9,567 bases of DNA from Bacillaceae bacterium UBA7792 (lineage in GTDB: Bacteria > Bacillota > Bacilli > Bacillales > Cytobacillaceae), in the NCBI GenBank assembly GCA_002480735.1, contig DLCS01000282.1, forward strand, positions 1-9,567. The letters are read 5' to 3'. The notes below the pieces were generated by a model. That model was not told the origin of the DNA. It searched no databases and saw only the letters and a list, made by a program, of their open reading frames with translations. The translations under genes and the position numbers were made by a program. Shown here one piece after another: positions 7,399 to 9,567 of the stretch (position 1 is the first letter of the stretch; every line of letters starts with the position of its first letter).

Positions 7399-7416
7399 TT
7401 TTTCTTTCTTGTCCTA

Positions 7417-7445
7417 ATAATAACAGTTATTCCCATAAACGTCAA
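7417..7445 (-). promoter_or_regulatory. sigma-A promoter of abrB
   Basis: On the minus strand TTGACG (7445-7440), a 17-bp spacer and TATTAT (7422-7417), the latter preceded by TGT as a TGn extension. Each hexamer has one mismatch to consensus. The start point should be near 7410, giving a leader of about 80 nt that contains the Spo0A boxes. B. subtilis abrB has two nearby promoters; I can support only this one. Confidence 0.85.
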
Positions 7446-7520
7446 TAATTTTATATCCTTTTTCTTGAAAAAATATGGGTGCTTAAAAAAACATTGATTT
7501 TTTAACGTTTCATAAGTCAT

Positions 7521-7534
7521 ATATAATATTATAT
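7521..7534. repeat. perfect 14-bp AT palindrome with TATAAT on both strands
   Basis: ATATAATATTATAT is identical to its reverse complement and carries TATAAT at 7522-7527 on plus and at 7533-7528 on minus. It could be a symmetric pair of divergent -10 elements or a dimer binding site. No convincing -35 hexamer is found on either side, and short AT palindromes arise often by chance in such sequence. Confidence 0.4.
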
Positions 7535-7606
7535 GTGGGCAAAAAATGAAAGGATTCTCAATCTATTTCTAAATTCTCTAGGTCAAAATCTGTTGAGTAG
7601 AGATTA

Positions 7607-7623
7607 TTCGACGAAATTCGACA
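7607..7623 (-). promoter_or_regulatory. second tandem Spo0A-type box pair
   Basis: On the minus strand TGTCGAA (7623-7617, perfect match to TGNCGAA), three bases, then CGTCGAA (7613-7607, 6 of 7). Orientation and the 10-bp period equal those of the abrB pair, 225 bp away. Its target is unclear: it lies about 213 bp upstream of the abrB start point and 60-100 bp upstream of the candidate metS promoters. Confidence 0.55.
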
Positions 7624-7680
7624 AAATTTTAGACTGTGGGATTATTTCATTTCCATACAAATGAATAATACATAATCAGT

Positions 7681-7709
7681 TTGCACATTTCCTTATTCTT
7701 AGGTATATT
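7681..7709 (+). promoter_or_regulatory. candidate distal sigma-A promoter for metS
   Basis: TTGCAC (7681-7686), an exact 17-bp spacer and TATATT (7704-7709). Predicted start is near 7716, giving a leader of about 100 nt. A near-0A-box TGACGAG (7732-7738, 6 of 7) lies about 16-22 nt downstream of that start. Confidence 0.6.
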
Positions 7710-7742
7710 TTGATGATAGAATAGGAAATGATGACGAGTATA

Positions 7743-7770
7743 TTGCTTGCGAAACCTACAATGATATATA
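7743..7770 (+). promoter_or_regulatory. candidate proximal sigma-A promoter for metS
   Basis: TTGCTT (7743-7748), a 16-bp spacer and TATATA (7765-7770) with a TGA extension directly before it. The start near 7777 would leave about 40 nt to the ATG. No T-box or SAM-riboswitch sequence is seen in the leader. Confidence 0.45.
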
Positions 7771-7771
7771 A

Positions 7772-9567
<1,796 letters not shown>

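Larger units (their letters stand above)
7446..7680. other. AT-rich part of the abrB-metS gap, no gene
   Basis: This part of the 467-bp gap between two divergent genes has no credible ORF (the longest ATG run after a purine stretch is eight codons), no tRNA and no riboswitch signature. It contains a perfect 14-bp AT palindrome (7521-7534) and a second pair of Spo0A-type boxes (7607-7623), listed separately. A 6-bp stem TCTCTA/TAGAGA (7575-7580 with 7597-7602) is probably chance. The remainder is unstructured AT-rich sequence. Confidence 0.6.

Overview
The window is a chromosomal housekeeping segment of a low-GC, endospore-forming Bacillota, almost certainly a member of the Bacillaceae but not Bacillus subtilis itself. 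Gene content and order match the origin-proximal csfB - yaaO - tmk - darA - holB - ricT - yabA - yabB - rsmI - abrB - metS block of Bacillus. The sporulation genes csfB and abrB, with Spo0A boxes and a sigma-F-type promoter, point to a spore former. There is no sign of phage, insertion sequences, CRISPR or recent transfer.

Left end (1-527): a possible terminator arm of an upstream unit, then csfB/gin on the minus strand. It has a TTG start, a good sigma-F-like promoter and its own terminator, and it diverges from the plus-strand operon that follows.

Plus-strand block (528-6974): yaaO (PLP-dependent amino-acid decarboxylase family), tmk (dTMP kinase), darA (c-di-AMP-binding PII-like protein), holB (DNA polymerase III delta prime), ricT (RNase Y specificity factor), yabA (replication initiation control), yabB (TrmN6-type tRNA methyltransferase) and rsmI (16S rRNA C1402 2'-O-methyltransferase). 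Several genes join nucleotide supply and replication (tmk, holB, yabA), others RNA modification and turnover (ricT, yabB, rsmI). An extended -10 promoter precedes darA. Terminator-like hairpins sit directly before holB and before yabB with no room for a promoter behind them, so those genes seem to depend on read-through. Compared with B. subtilis as I remember it, xpaC-yaaN, yaaR and yazA are absent.

Right part (6975-9567): abrB on the minus strand converges on rsmI, with two hairpins oriented to end abrB transcription. Upstream of abrB are a near-consensus sigma-A promoter and the classical tandem Spo0A boxes just downstream of its predicted start site. A 467-bp AT-rich gap separates abrB from the divergent metS. 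It holds a second tandem pair of Spo0A-type boxes of the same orientation and spacing 225 bp further upstream, a perfect 14-bp AT palindrome carrying TATAAT on both strands, and two candidate metS promoters. metS (methionyl-tRNA synthetase) runs off the right edge.

No wholly new system is visible. The most interesting unexplained signal is the second Spo0A box pair in the abrB-metS gap, followed by the terminator-like hairpins inside the long operon and the reversed orientation of csfB.
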